From DASRFR01 sp035651455 (lineage in GTDB: Bacteria; Acidobacteriota; Terriglobia; Terriglobales; Acidobacteriaceae): a stretch of DNA of 64,000 nucleotides. Positions 35,768 to 44,937 of the stretch are shown here, in pieces. Under the pieces are notes generated by a model. The model was not told the origin of the DNA. It ran no database searches and saw only the letters and a program-made list of their open reading frames with translations. The DNA lies in contig DASRFR010000059.1 of the NCBI GenBank assembly GCA_035651455.1, forward strand, positions 62,001-126,000, given 5' to 3'. The position numbers were made by a program, and so were the translations under genes. Position 1 is the first letter of the stretch, and every line of letters begins with the position of its first letter.

Positions 35768-36778
35768 ATGATTGGGTCACAGAGAAACGATCGATCTTTG
35801 TCGGTATTGGCATGCGTGATTTTCCTGCTGGCGCTTGTGGGCATCGCTCTAGGCCAGATGCCGGCCCCAAGCCATCCATCTCTGCCGGTTGCCGATTCAT
35901 CTACGCACAGCACTCCTAAAATTAAGACGACAACTTCCGGGACTCCTTCCACCCAAAGTGAGTTAAACAGTAAGCTGGGCACCGGTGATCTGGTTGAGGT
36001 CAGCGTGTATGGTGTTCCTGAACTCTCCACCAAGGCTCGCATCAGCAGTTCTGGCGATCTGTATTTACCGCTCATCGATTACGTCCACGTCGCCGATCTG
36101 ACTCTGGACGAAGCTCAGCAGATCATTGAAAAGCGGCTCAGCGATGGTGGGTTCGTAAACAACCCACATGTATCCGTCCTGGTCACAGAGTCGTCCTCGC
36201 AGGCAGTGACTATCCTCGGAGAGGTCAACCGCCCGGGCACTTACCCTGTCATTGGCGATCGCAGACTTTACGACGTGATTTCCGCGGCCGGCGGCCTGAC
36301 CGATAAGGCCGGCAAAGCCGTGACAATCACCCATCGGGACAAGCCTAAGGAAAGCAGCACCATTCATCTTCCCGACAATCTCTCCGATAACGTCGAGTCA
36401 AACCTTCCGGTGTCGGCGGGAGATACCATCGTGGTTAGCCGAGCAGGCCTCGTTTACGTCGTGGGCGATGTAAGCCGCCCCAGCGGCTTCCTCATCGAGG
36501 ACAATAAGTTGACGGTACTGAAAGCACTCGCGCTCGCGGGCGGGACCACCAGGACTTCCTCGCTAAACGATTCCAAGCTACTCAGGCAGACGCCGCAGGG
36601 CGTGCAGCAGATCCCCGTTCCATTGAAGAAGATTTTACGGGCGAAAGCTCCGGATGAGCCCATGATGAAGGGCGACATTCTGTTCGTTCCAACCAGCGGC
36701 GCCAAGACTGTTGCTTACCGCGGCAGTGAAGCCATCATGGCTCTCACCACCGCGCTCACGATTGTTGCCCTGCAGTAA
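35768..36778 (+). CDS. Wza-like polysaccharide export protein with two SLBB domains
   Basis: I place the start at the ATG at 35768, giving a 336-residue protein with a normal signal peptide (SLSVLACVIFLLALVGIALG). A Ser/Thr/Pro-rich linker is followed by Poly_export (LGTGDLVEVSVYGVPELSTK ... NPHVSVLVTES) and two SLBB-type domains (VTILGEVNRPGTYPVIG and VYVVGDVSRPSGFLIEDN). A short hydrophobic C-terminal helix (ALTTALTIVAL) may cross the outer membrane, as in Wza. It should export the locus-2 polymer. Its 3' end overlaps the converging glycosyltransferase gene by 23 bp. Confidence 0.9.
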   Translation: MIGSQRNDRSLSVLACVIFLLALVGIALGQMPAPSHPSLPVADSSTHSTPKIKTTTSGTPSTQSELNSKLGTGDLVEVSVYGVPELSTKARISSSGDLYLPLIDYVHVADLTLDEAQQIIEKRLSDGGFVNNPHVSVLVTESSSQAVTILGEVNRPGTYPVIGDRRLYDVISAAGGLTDKAGKAVTITHRDKPKESSTIHLPDNLSDNVESNLPVSAGDTIVVSRAGLVYVVGDVSRPSGFLIEDNKLTVLKALALAGGTTRTSSLNDSKLLRQTPQGVQQIPVPLKKILRAKAPDEPMMKGDILFVPTSGAKTVAYRGSEAIMALTTALTIVALQ

Positions 36779-38066
36779 TCGCTTCCTGCGGTACTTGCTC
36801 GATCTCATTTTTCACTTCTCTCGTCGCTGGTGTGAGCACACGGTTCAATGCTTCTAGGTATCGTGCGGCGGTTTCCCGTCGCGACATTTTCTCCACAACG
36901 AAGCGCCGGCCGTTCTGCCCGAACTGCTTTCGCAGCTCCGGATTGCAGGCAAGCACTACGACAGCGTCAGTGAGTTGACGTGCATTCTCGGGCTCGACGA
37001 AGAATCCCGCCTGGGCTTCGTCCAGGATGGCCCTGGCCTGGCCATCCACACCGAGAATCACGCTGCGGCCGCACGCCATGTATTCCAATAATTTTGTCGG
37101 GATGACGGTACGGAACACGTCGGTCTTCTTCAGCACCACCAGGCAAATATCCGAAGCGCAAATGTAAGCCGGAATCGTCTCCCGGGGCTGCTCGTTGCTG
37201 AAGATAACATTGCGCAGTCCCAATTCTTGCGCGCGGCGTTGAATACCCTGCTTCTCCGCGCCTTCCCCAAGAACAAGCAGAAGCACGTCTTCCCGCTCAC
37301 TTTGCAAAATCACAGCAGCTTGCAGCAGGGTTTCAAGACCGTGAGCCATGCCGATCGTTCCGATGTAGCTGACCAGCACCTTGCCTTCCGCGCCCAATTC
37401 TTCGCGCACCCCAAGAGCCAGCACATCAGGATGGAACAAGTCGGTCTCAACCCCGTTCTCCACAACAGAAATCTTTTCTGCCGGCACGCGCCAGCACTGC
37501 ACAAGCTGTTCCTTGAACGCCGGCGTGACCACCACGATGTGATCCGCCCGCCTGTAAAGGAATGCCGCCAGTCGTGCCAGCAGTCGATGCAGCAGCGATT
37601 TTTCTCCGCCCGCACCGACTGCGGCCAGCGATTCCGGCCACAGGTCCCGCACTTCAAATACGAAGGGCACTCGCCTGCTGCGCGCCAGCCAATATCCCGA
37701 CAGGCCCACGAGCAATTGCGGGGAAGTTGCGATTACCACATCCGGAGTTTCGAGGAAAAGGCCCGAAATCGCCGCGGACAGGCTGAACGAAAGGTAGTTG
37801 AGAACGCGCTCGTACGCTTTCCGGTTGGGCAATGGCAGCAGCCATGTCCGCAGTACGTCGATTCCCGAAAACATTTCCCGCAGGATCAAACGCCGAAGTT
37901 GCTTGCGGTATTCAGGAACCACCACGCCCGTGGGATGATTTGGAAAGCCGGTCAGCACCGTGACCGCATGTCCCTGCTCGCACCATCGTCGCGCCAATTC
38001 CGAGACTCGCGCCGCCGGCGCGCCCATCTCTGGCGGAAAGTATTGTGAGACATAAATGATTTTCAC
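36756..38066 (-). CDS. WbuB-like GT4 glycosyltransferase
   Basis: This 436-residue enzyme begins IIYVSQYFPPEMGAPAARV, the start typical of WbuB-like fucosamine transferases. The acceptor half holds FEVRDLWPESL. The GT-B donor half holds VSYIGTIGMAHGLETLLQA and the region of the EX7E motif. It should add a sugar to the undecaprenyl-linked unit at the cytoplasmic face. The exact sugar is not predictable. A C-terminal tail of about 25 residues overlaps, on the opposite strand, the end of the export-protein gene. It lies 6 bp after the C5-epimerase-like gene. Confidence 0.9.
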   Translation of the reverse strand: MKIIYVSQYFPPEMGAPAARVSELARRWCEQGHAVTVLTGFPNHPTGVVVPEYRKQLRRLILREMFSGIDVLRTWLLPLPNRKAYERVLNYLSFSLSAAISGLFLETPDVVIATSPQLLVGLSGYWLARSRRVPFVFEVRDLWPESLAAVGAGGEKSLLHRLLARLAAFLYRRADHIVVVTPAFKEQLVQCWRVPAEKISVVENGVETDLFHPDVLALGVREELGAEGKVLVSYIGTIGMAHGLETLLQAAVILQSEREDVLLLVLGEGAEKQGIQRRAQELGLRNVIFSNEQPRETIPAYICASDICLVVLKKTDVFRTVIPTKLLEYMACGRSVILGVDGQARAILDEAQAGFFVEPENARQLTDAVVVLACNPELRKQFGQNGRRFVVEKMSRRETAARYLEALNRVLTPATREVKNEIEQVPQEAITAGQQS

Positions 38067-38072
38067 GAGTGT

Positions 38073-39053
38073 TCAGTAGTAGCAAAACTTGAATGCGCTT
38101 TTGTAAAACAGTGCCTTCGCACGGCGGAGGTGACTGCACGCGTAGTTTTCCCACTTGTCGGCGTGCTGCTCAAATTGCGGTTCGCCCGTAAGCCGGTGCA
38201 TGACCCGCAGTTGCACGATGTGAAGACGATGGTAGAAAGGACTGGCAACCATCTTCAGCCGTGTACCGGATTGTTCGTAGAGCGACCAGAAACCAAGATC
38301 GTAGCGCGGCAGATTCTTGAGCAGCGTGCGCACTCCATGCGCGAATAAGTTTCGCGCGCTGGCGTCGGAGGTCGCGAGCCAGTAGTCATAAATTCCCCAC
38401 AACGCCCAGATAAAACCGTTCAGAATGTGCGTCGGCGGACGGACAATGTATTCCTCAAACCAGACGCATCCATCGTCATCGCTGAATGCAACCCCGCCTT
38501 CTTCGATTGGCGCAGTGAAGGCCCTGAACGCACCGCAAGCGGCGTCCAGGAACTTCGAGCTTGCCTTCTCTCGATGTGCCCGCAGCAGCAGTGATATCCC
38601 CTGGCCCTGTGCGAGCGCTGAATACCAAGGCGCCTTCAGCCGCGTGCGATATTCCCAATCAAAATTGTGATGCCATACCGGCACACCCCAGGCATTCTGC
38701 TCAAGGTGCTCCAGCATCCAATGGCTCGCGCGCAGAAAATTTTCCCGGCGCCGTGGTGCTCCTGTATTCAGAAAAAGGTTGTAATTGCCCAGCCCCCAGT
38801 GGGCAATCGCAATCGGATTGTATTGCTCCCCGATTTTTCCCCGGTAATCAAGTAGCGGGATACCTGATGAATCGAAAGGGCCGGTGTAGTTGGCCTTTTC
38901 GCAAAACAGCATGTAATAAGGGCCGAGCTCATGGCTGCTCGCGCACGGATCGAGTTGCGGGGTGTCGTGCCAGAAGCTCAGGTGGCTGCGGCCAGGAAAC
39001 AGGTAGGCGCTGAAAATGCGTTGATAATAGTCAACTCGGCTGCCCAAGGACAT
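38073..39053 (-). CDS. D-glucuronyl C5-epimerase C-terminal family protein
   Basis: The 326-residue protein matches the catalytic C-terminal part of heparosan/heparan glucuronyl C5-epimerases: NPIAIAHWGLGNYNLFL, APWYSALAQGQGISLLLRA, PPTHILNGFIWALWGIYD, YDLGFWSLYEQ and SPFYHRLHIVQL. These enzymes turn D-glucuronate in a polymer into L-iduronate. No signal peptide is visible, so the enzyme may work in the cytoplasm on a lipid-linked precursor, or export may use another path. It lies between an Asp-box propeller gene and a glycosyltransferase gene. The assignment is strong at the family level; activity here is inferred. Confidence 0.87.
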   Translation of the reverse strand: MSLGSRVDYYQRIFSAYLFPGRSHLSFWHDTPQLDPCASSHELGPYYMLFCEKANYTGPFDSSGIPLLDYRGKIGEQYNPIAIAHWGLGNYNLFLNTGAPRRRENFLRASHWMLEHLEQNAWGVPVWHHNFDWEYRTRLKAPWYSALAQGQGISLLLRAHREKASSKFLDAACGAFRAFTAPIEEGGVAFSDDDGCVWFEEYIVRPPTHILNGFIWALWGIYDYWLATSDASARNLFAHGVRTLLKNLPRYDLGFWSLYEQSGTRLKMVASPFYHRLHIVQLRVMHRLTGEPQFEQHADKWENYACSHLRRAKALFYKSAFKFCYY

Positions 39054-39164
39054 TCACATTGAAGATGGCCAAAAGCATGGCCTTAAACAAGTGCCAGCCC
39101 CGGTACCACCTTCAACTTTTTCACTGTCGTGGCTGAGGAACTGCATAGACACGAAGCTCTTCTC

Positions 39165-40289
39165 TCAATCTAAACACACGTCTGCGTTTCGGAACCGCCA
39201 TTCATCCACGCTCACACGCCAGCACGTCGTCGTCAGATCGTCATGGTTCACGCCTAATGTGGTGACTGCCAAGACGTCGGTAGCATTCTCGCCATCCGGC
39301 AGGAACGCATTGCCATACTGAAACAGGCGCATGGGCCAGAAGTCCTTTTTCCACTGAGCACACGGGTTCCATTGCGCCCCATTGGCACTGCCATAAAGCG
39401 TGACGCAGTTTTCCTCGTTCACCTCACTCGGTTCCGCCATGCCGGAAAACCAGGTGGACTGGCCAACTTTGCAGCCGGAAATCGAAGAACTGCTCAGGTC
39501 ACCAACTACGGTGAGACCGCCCCTTCGGTCGAACCGATAAATATGGTTTCGCTCAAGCGGAGTATCGGATGAGAAGTAGAGTGCATTTTTCGTCACCAGC
39601 AACGCCACTGCACGCGCCTGCTGATTTCCACGCAAGAGCACATCCACATTCTTGAAATCGCAGGAAGCGCGGAGAATTCGGCACTCCTCGCCGTCGTCGC
39701 CGGTAAGAATCCATATACAGTCATCCCATTGGTCGTAGACGAGATTGTGTACATGACGCACCTGCCTCTCGGGAAAGGTGTACACCGGCTCCCAATTCGC
39801 TCCGCGGTCCATTGACCCGTAAATGTGCACCTCATCTCGACTCCCATTGTCGAAATATTCTCCCCAAAACACCATCCCGCTCGGCGTCGAGACGATATGC
39901 AGTGGTCGGGTGCCGCGCAGGATGCGATGACGCACACTGAACTCGTTCTCTCCCGGGGCGAGCCTCGCAATGGCGCCTGGAAGAGCCGCGATGAGATCTC
40001 CTGAGGGAAGTACTGCGAGCGCATGAAATCCGTCGCGTGCCAAGCGGCAGGGCAGACGAAAGCGGACGCTCAGGTCGCGCCACCACGAAGGGCAAAATCT
40101 TGCCTGCCGTTCCCACATCATGCCCGACTCGCCAAAACGCGCCTTCACCAGCTCGTACCCACGCGAAAGGTACAGGTCGTTTCCGTCCCAGGCAAGCGCG
40201 CGCAGGCCGCGGTATTTGCCAAGCGGAGTAAGCCTCAATCCTGAGACACCGAGTGAATGATTGGAAAGTTGGACTGCAGCTGAGCTCAT
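39165..40289 (-). CDS. Asp-box (sialidase-like) beta-propeller protein
   Basis: This 374-residue protein has no signal peptide. It holds the Asp-box pattern SxDxGxxW in SMDRGANW, and a looser copy in GSANGAQW. Several blades show the VLPSGDLIAALPG-type strand. Asp boxes mark sialidase/BNR folds, but the arginine triad of sialidases is not obvious. The gene sits directly after a carbamoyltransferase gene (stop and ATG adjacent) and before the C5-epimerase-like gene. It may bind or process the polymer. I do not recognise a specific family. Confidence 0.7.
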   Translation of the reverse strand: MSSAAVQLSNHSLGVSGLRLTPLGKYRGLRALAWDGNDLYLSRGYELVKARFGESGMMWERQARFCPSWWRDLSVRFRLPCRLARDGFHALAVLPSGDLIAALPGAIARLAPGENEFSVRHRILRGTRPLHIVSTPSGMVFWGEYFDNGSRDEVHIYGSMDRGANWEPVYTFPERQVRHVHNLVYDQWDDCIWILTGDDGEECRILRASCDFKNVDVLLRGNQQARAVALLVTKNALYFSSDTPLERNHIYRFDRRGGLTVVGDLSSSSISGCKVGQSTWFSGMAEPSEVNEENCVTLYGSANGAQWNPCAQWKKDFWPMRLFQYGNAFLPDGENATDVLAVTTLGVNHDDLTTTCWRVSVDEWRFRNADVCLD

Positions 40290-42023
40290 TCAGTTCTCTG
40301 ATTTCAGCGCGAGAAACGGGCCAATTGCCAGTGCGTCCATGCGAGTGCGCTTGAAGCAATCGATTGCCTCTCCGGGCGCGCAGACAATCGGTTCATTTTC
40401 GTTGAAGCTGGTATTCAAAATCACCGGGATACCGGTTTTTCCATGAAAAGCTTTGATCAAGTCGTAGTAAAGGGCGTTCTCATCCCGGGCAACGGTCTGT
40501 AATCGGCCAGTGTCGTCCACGTGATTCACGGCAGAGAGCTCTTTCCTTCTCTCTGCCCGAATTTTGTAGACGTGCATCATGAATGGCGATGGATGGCCGT
40601 GCTCAAAATAGTCATCCTGATATTCCGCCAGGATTGAAGGTGCGAACGGCCGAAACCACTCGCGATGCTTAATCCTCGCATTCAGGACATCTTTCATATC
40701 GGGCAGCCCGGGATGGGCGACAATGGATCGATTGCCCAAGGCGCGGGGTCCCCACTCCATTCTTCCTTGAAACCAGCCGACCACGTTTCCGGCGACAATC
40801 TGATCGGCTACTGCGTCGAGTAACGGCTCGCGTTGCAATTTCGTGTAACGTAACCCAGCATTCTTCAGGTCTGCTTCGATCCTCGTCTCAGAATATGCCG
40901 GCCCCAGATAAGAACTCTTCAATCCCTTGCGCCGTGGTTGCTTAAGCACGGAGTGATACGTGTGCAGCGCCGCGCCCACCGCCAGTCCCTCGTCTCCTGC
41001 CGCTGGCTGAATCCACGTATGACGAAACGGGGTTTTGGTGAAAAGTTTTCCATTGGCCACGCTATTCAACGCGCACCCGCCCGCCATGACCAGGTAATCG
41101 AGCGGCACCCGCTTGTGCAGTTGATTGAGCAAATGAAAAAACACTTGCTCGAAGCAGTGCTGCATCGCGTAGGCCAGATCCATCTCGCGCTGTGTTATTT
41201 CGCTGTGCGGCTGGCGTGGGTCCCCGAATACACGTTTCATCTGCTCCGAGAAGTGAGGCGCCAGCAGCACCGTGCCGTCGGTTTCGATCTGCATGCCCTG
41301 ATTACTGCCAATGGGCTTGAAGTAGTTCAGGTCGAGTTGAAAGCTCCCGTTGCGCAGGCCAACAATTTCCGCCACCTGCCGGCAATATCGGTCACTGCCA
41401 TAAGGAGCCAGTCCCATGACCTTGCCTTCATCTCCGTACTTTTTGTATCCGATGAATTCACAAATCATGGTGTAGAAGCTGCCTAGTGAATGCGGCAGAA
41501 ACACGCGCTCCAGCACTTCGATATCATTCCCTTCGCAACATGCCAGCATGGTGGAGACGAAATCCCCGGACCCGTCATAGCTGAACCCGGCGGCCTTTTC
41601 CCACGGCGAGCAGTAGTACGCGCTGGCGATGTGCGCAATGTGGTGCTCCAGGTGATGCTCCTGAAATTTCAGCTCCCCCGGATCGACTTCCAGCGCTTTC
41701 GAGATCAGCATGCGGAGATCGCGCATCGCACCTTTGCGCTGCCGCATTTGGATCAGGTTCAAGAGCTTCGCCGGGTTGGCGAGCGCGTATTGCACCTTCT
41801 TCATGAGATTCGCGTCGCTGTCCTGCCCAACCGCAATGTGATCCACTTCGCTGATCTTCACTCCCGCCGCATTCAGGCAAGCTTGGATCGCCAACGCGGG
41901 AAACCCGCCATAGTGTTTTCGCCGGTTCAGCCGCTCCTCGGCTATCGCGAAGACGATTTCCCCGTCTTGCACCAGCGCGGCGGACGCGTCCGCATGAAAC
42001 ATGTTGAGTCCAAGAATCAGCAT
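40290..42023 (-). CDS. NodU/CmcH-family O-carbamoyltransferase
   Basis: I place the start at the ATG at 42023, giving 577 residues that begin MLILGLNMFHADASAALVQD, the normal family start; the upstream frame adds 60 residues that do not fit. The metal site is HHLEHHIAHIASAYYCSPW and the nucleotide site is FSYDGSGDF. The C-terminal domain has MEWGPRALGNRS, VDDTGRLQTVARD and ILNTSFNENEPIV, so all canonical motifs are present. It should carbamoylate a sugar of the locus-2 polymer. The gene overlaps the glycosyltransferase gene upstream by 7 nt. Confidence 0.92.
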   Translation of the reverse strand: MLILGLNMFHADASAALVQDGEIVFAIAEERLNRRKHYGGFPALAIQACLNAAGVKISEVDHIAVGQDSDANLMKKVQYALANPAKLLNLIQMRQRKGAMRDLRMLISKALEVDPGELKFQEHHLEHHIAHIASAYYCSPWEKAAGFSYDGSGDFVSTMLACCEGNDIEVLERVFLPHSLGSFYTMICEFIGYKKYGDEGKVMGLAPYGSDRYCRQVAEIVGLRNGSFQLDLNYFKPIGSNQGMQIETDGTVLLAPHFSEQMKRVFGDPRQPHSEITQREMDLAYAMQHCFEQVFFHLLNQLHKRVPLDYLVMAGGCALNSVANGKLFTKTPFRHTWIQPAAGDEGLAVGAALHTYHSVLKQPRRKGLKSSYLGPAYSETRIEADLKNAGLRYTKLQREPLLDAVADQIVAGNVVGWFQGRMEWGPRALGNRSIVAHPGLPDMKDVLNARIKHREWFRPFAPSILAEYQDDYFEHGHPSPFMMHVYKIRAERRKELSAVNHVDDTGRLQTVARDENALYYDLIKAFHGKTGIPVILNTSFNENEPIVCAPGEAIDCFKRTRMDALAIGPFLALKSEN

Positions 42024-42928
42024 TTGTCTGGCTGGCGCTGCATTTCCCAGATTTTTGCTTTTGTGTGGAACATCTGGATTCCCTGCATCGCGCAATAAAT
42101 CAGCCCCGGGGTGCCGTCCAGAAAACCTAATTGCGCGATGTACCGATAGAGAAAAAGCAGAACCGGGGATCCTGGAATTCGATACAGCTTCTTCTTGAAC
42201 CATCGCCGTTGCTGCGCTTGTGTTCCGAGGAGCGCCGCCGGCAGCTCGCCATCCTTCCCGTCACCATTGAGAAGCACGCGCGACTCCCAGTTCGAATACT
42301 CATTATGCTTGGCAATGTAGCGCGACAGCGGCTCTTCATTGTGATGAGTGAGGCGCTGCTTCAGCCGCGCAGTTCGTCCGTCTACCACAACATGCTCGTG
42401 AACTTCCATATCAGCCATGGACGCATTCTGATCCCGCAGCCGGCACTCAAAATGGCCGCGCCCGCGGCGAATCAGCGCCATCTTCCAGAATCCTGCATCG
42501 CCATGCCGCAAAACCCGGCCCATGAAGCGCATCTCCAGACATATGTAGTATCCGTTTACCGCCGCATCGCAAATCGCTTCACAAATCTCTTGTTGTAGAT
42601 CAGCCGTCATGATTTCATCGGCGTCGAGCAGCAGGATCCATTCGTATACGAGCGGAAGCGTATCCATGGCCCACTGTCTTTTCTTAGGCCAGCCACCCTG
42701 GTAATGAAACTGAATGATGTGAGCGCCTCGATCGCGGGCAATCTGCGCTGTGCCATCCGTGCTCTGAGAGTCGATGACATACACCTCGCCAAAATCGCGT
42801 AGTGCGGCCAGGCAGCGCGGCAGGTTTCGGCCTTCATTGCGTGCCGCGATGATTACGCTCACCGGCACGCTGCCAACTGCGACCGCACTCTCGTTCTGCC
42901 GCTCGTCTTGTAGTTCGATCATCGCCAT
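42017..42928 (-). CDS. GT2-family glycosyltransferase (WaaE/KdtX-like)
   Basis: This 303-residue protein has the GT-A pattern: VSVIIAARNEGRNLPRCLAA, VIDSQSTDGTAQIA, GGWPKKRQWAMD, and the metal-binding LLDADE. The later VHEHVVVDG and RLTHHNEEPLSRYI stretches match WaaE/KdtX-like transferases. It should add a sugar from a nucleotide donor at the cytoplasmic face. It lies 5 bp after the AsnB gene and overlaps the carbamoyltransferase gene. Confidence 0.9.
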   Translation of the reverse strand: MAMIELQDERQNESAVAVGSVPVSVIIAARNEGRNLPRCLAALRDFGEVYVIDSQSTDGTAQIARDRGAHIIQFHYQGGWPKKRQWAMDTLPLVYEWILLLDADEIMTADLQQEICEAICDAAVNGYYICLEMRFMGRVLRHGDAGFWKMALIRRGRGHFECRLRDQNASMADMEVHEHVVVDGRTARLKQRLTHHNEEPLSRYIAKHNEYSNWESRVLLNGDGKDGELPAALLGTQAQQRRWFKKKLYRIPGSPVLLFLYRYIAQLGFLDGTPGLIYCAMQGIQMFHTKAKIWEMQRQPDKC

Positions 42929-42933
42929 TACAA

Positions 42934-44811
42934 TTAGAGATTCAGTTCACACCATCGCTGCAGCACGAACAGCGACCAGGGACGCGACCACGAAATCTCG
43001 CCCTGGACAAAATCTCTCCAGACATTTTTGACGGCCCCTACGTCCAGAATTTCTCGAAGCGGGCCGTCCGGGATCTGCTCCAATGTCGCCTCGACAGTTC
43101 CCTCCCATTTGCCCTTCAGCCAACGCTCGAATGGCAGCGTGAAACCATGCTTCGGACGCTGCACGATGCTGTCCGGTAGCGCGTTTTGCAGGGCGTGCAC
43201 CAGCAAGGGCTTGGGAACGCCGTTCCCCAATTTCGTGTCGCCAGAAAGGTTCAATATCTTCTTCGCAAGTGCAAAGTCTGCAAACGGGACTCTCAACTCC
43301 AGACCGTGTGCCATGCTCATCACGTCGGAATCGCGGAGCAGCGTGTTCAGCATGTAGCACCGCGCCTCGAGATAGGAAACGCGGTTGACTGGATGGAGAG
43401 ATCCGGCATTCTGAACACTCTGCCGCAGTGGCGCGTTCGCCCTTTGCTCATCATTTTCCGCCGCGAAGGGAAACAATTGTTTGCGATATTTCGGCGTGAA
43501 CAGCATGCGCGACAGAAAATAGGGATGAATCAACCGTCCGTTTTCCGCGATCAGGGCAGAGATTTTTCTGCCCTGGTCTCCTGGACGAGCCAGCGATTCG
43601 TAAAAGCCGCTTGCCGATCGCCGGGCGCGATCCGGCAAGTGATGCCAAACTCGATGAAAGCGCTCCATGCGCGGAACGGTTTTGAAACTCGAGTAGCCGC
43701 CAAATAATTCGTCGCCGCCCAATCCCGATAGCGCCACTTTGATACCGGCTTTACGCGCGCTTCGCGACACGAGGTAGGTGTTCACCCCGTCAACGCTAGG
43801 CTGATCCATCGCCTGAACAATGTCGGGAACTGTGTCGAGCGCCTCGTTTTCCGTAATCACGATTTCGTGGTGATCGGTGCGGAACTGTTTCGCGATCTCT
43901 CGCGCATAGCTGGCTTCGTCGAATTCAGCCTCACCAAACGCCAGCGAGATAGTTCGCGTTGGAATAGAACTCGCGTTGAGGATTGCAGCTAACGCGCTCG
44001 AATCCATTCCCCCCGATAGAAAAATTCCGACCGGCACATCACTGACCAGGTGCGATCGCACCGTCGAAAATAACTCCTCGCGCAAGTCCCACGATGTGCT
44101 CGCGACTCCCTGCGCATCCCTGTCCACCAGGTCGCAGTACATCTGCTGCTGCTGGATATTGCCTTGTTCCCACGTCAGAAAATATCCCCCTTGAAGGGCA
44201 GAAATCCCGCGCACCATTGTGTTCGGCTCGTACACCGAGCCAAACGTCAAGTAGTTAAAAATCCCCGCATGATCGATAGCTCGCCGCACGAGCCCGGTCG
44301 ATAAGAGGGCGCGTATCTCTGAGGCAAAGATTAAGTGCGTCTCCGAGCAGGAGTAGTACAGCGGCTTGATCCCCATGGGATCACGCGCAACCAGCAGGCG
44401 CCGTTGGCGCCCGTCCCAAATGGCGAACGCAAACATGCCGCGCAATTTGGGGAGGAAGTCCGTGCCCCACTCGCCATACGCCTTGAGTACAACTTCCGTA
44501 TCCGATCCACTTTGGAAATGCACACCACGCTTTTCCAGCTCAGAGCGGATTTCACGAAAGTTGTAAACCTCTCCGTTGTAGACGATCCAGTTATCCGTTT
44601 GCGGATCGCTCATGGGTTGATGGCCGGAGGAGGAAAGATCAAGCACGGCCAGGCGTCGACTGCCTAGACCAACTTCTAAATTTTCTGCAGCGAGGATGAT
44701 CGTGGTGCCCGCGTCATCGGGGCCGCGATGAGCAAGCGACTGCGTAGCCCGTTGCAGCATGTCCGCTGAAACCGAGCATCCGCGCGCCAGTATGCCCACG
44801 ATTCCGCACAC
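42934..44811 (-). CDS. asnB: Asparagine-synthetase-type glutamine amidotransferase
   Basis: I choose the GTG at 44811 because it makes Cys the second residue (CGIVGIL), as the N-terminal-nucleophile amidotransferase needs after Met removal; a longer frame starting at 44838 would bury the Cys. The glutaminase half holds LAHRGPDDAG, YNGEVYNF and RDPMGIKPLYY. The synthetase half has the PP-loop FLSGGMDSS (about 264-272). The 625-residue length is usual. In polysaccharide loci, such enzymes may amidate a uronic acid or make an amino-sugar precursor rather than supply asparagine; which applies here is not visible. Confidence 0.9.
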   Translation of the reverse strand: MCGIVGILARGCSVSADMLQRATQSLAHRGPDDAGTTIILAAENLEVGLGSRRLAVLDLSSSGHQPMSDPQTDNWIVYNGEVYNFREIRSELEKRGVHFQSGSDTEVVLKAYGEWGTDFLPKLRGMFAFAIWDGRQRRLLVARDPMGIKPLYYSCSETHLIFASEIRALLSTGLVRRAIDHAGIFNYLTFGSVYEPNTMVRGISALQGGYFLTWEQGNIQQQQMYCDLVDRDAQGVASTSWDLREELFSTVRSHLVSDVPVGIFLSGGMDSSALAAILNASSIPTRTISLAFGEAEFDEASYAREIAKQFRTDHHEIVITENEALDTVPDIVQAMDQPSVDGVNTYLVSRSARKAGIKVALSGLGGDELFGGYSSFKTVPRMERFHRVWHHLPDRARRSASGFYESLARPGDQGRKISALIAENGRLIHPYFLSRMLFTPKYRKQLFPFAAENDEQRANAPLRQSVQNAGSLHPVNRVSYLEARCYMLNTLLRDSDVMSMAHGLELRVPFADFALAKKILNLSGDTKLGNGVPKPLLVHALQNALPDSIVQRPKHGFTLPFERWLKGKWEGTVEATLEQIPDGPLREILDVGAVKNVWRDFVQGEISWSRPWSLFVLQRWCELNL

Positions 44812-44937
44812 GATAGATGGGAGAACCTGCGGCTTCATCGTATCGCGGATTTGCGAATGGGGTGTTGCCGTTATGGATTCGCCGGCGCGAGTTCGACCTA
44901 GCCCTGTGCTACGATCGCGCCTTCCGGAGAAAACTTC

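Noticed and set aside
42024..42203. 60-residue extension of the third carbamoyltransferase
   Set aside because: The family starts directly at MLILGLN-type sequence, and the extension lies inside the preceding glycosyltransferase gene.
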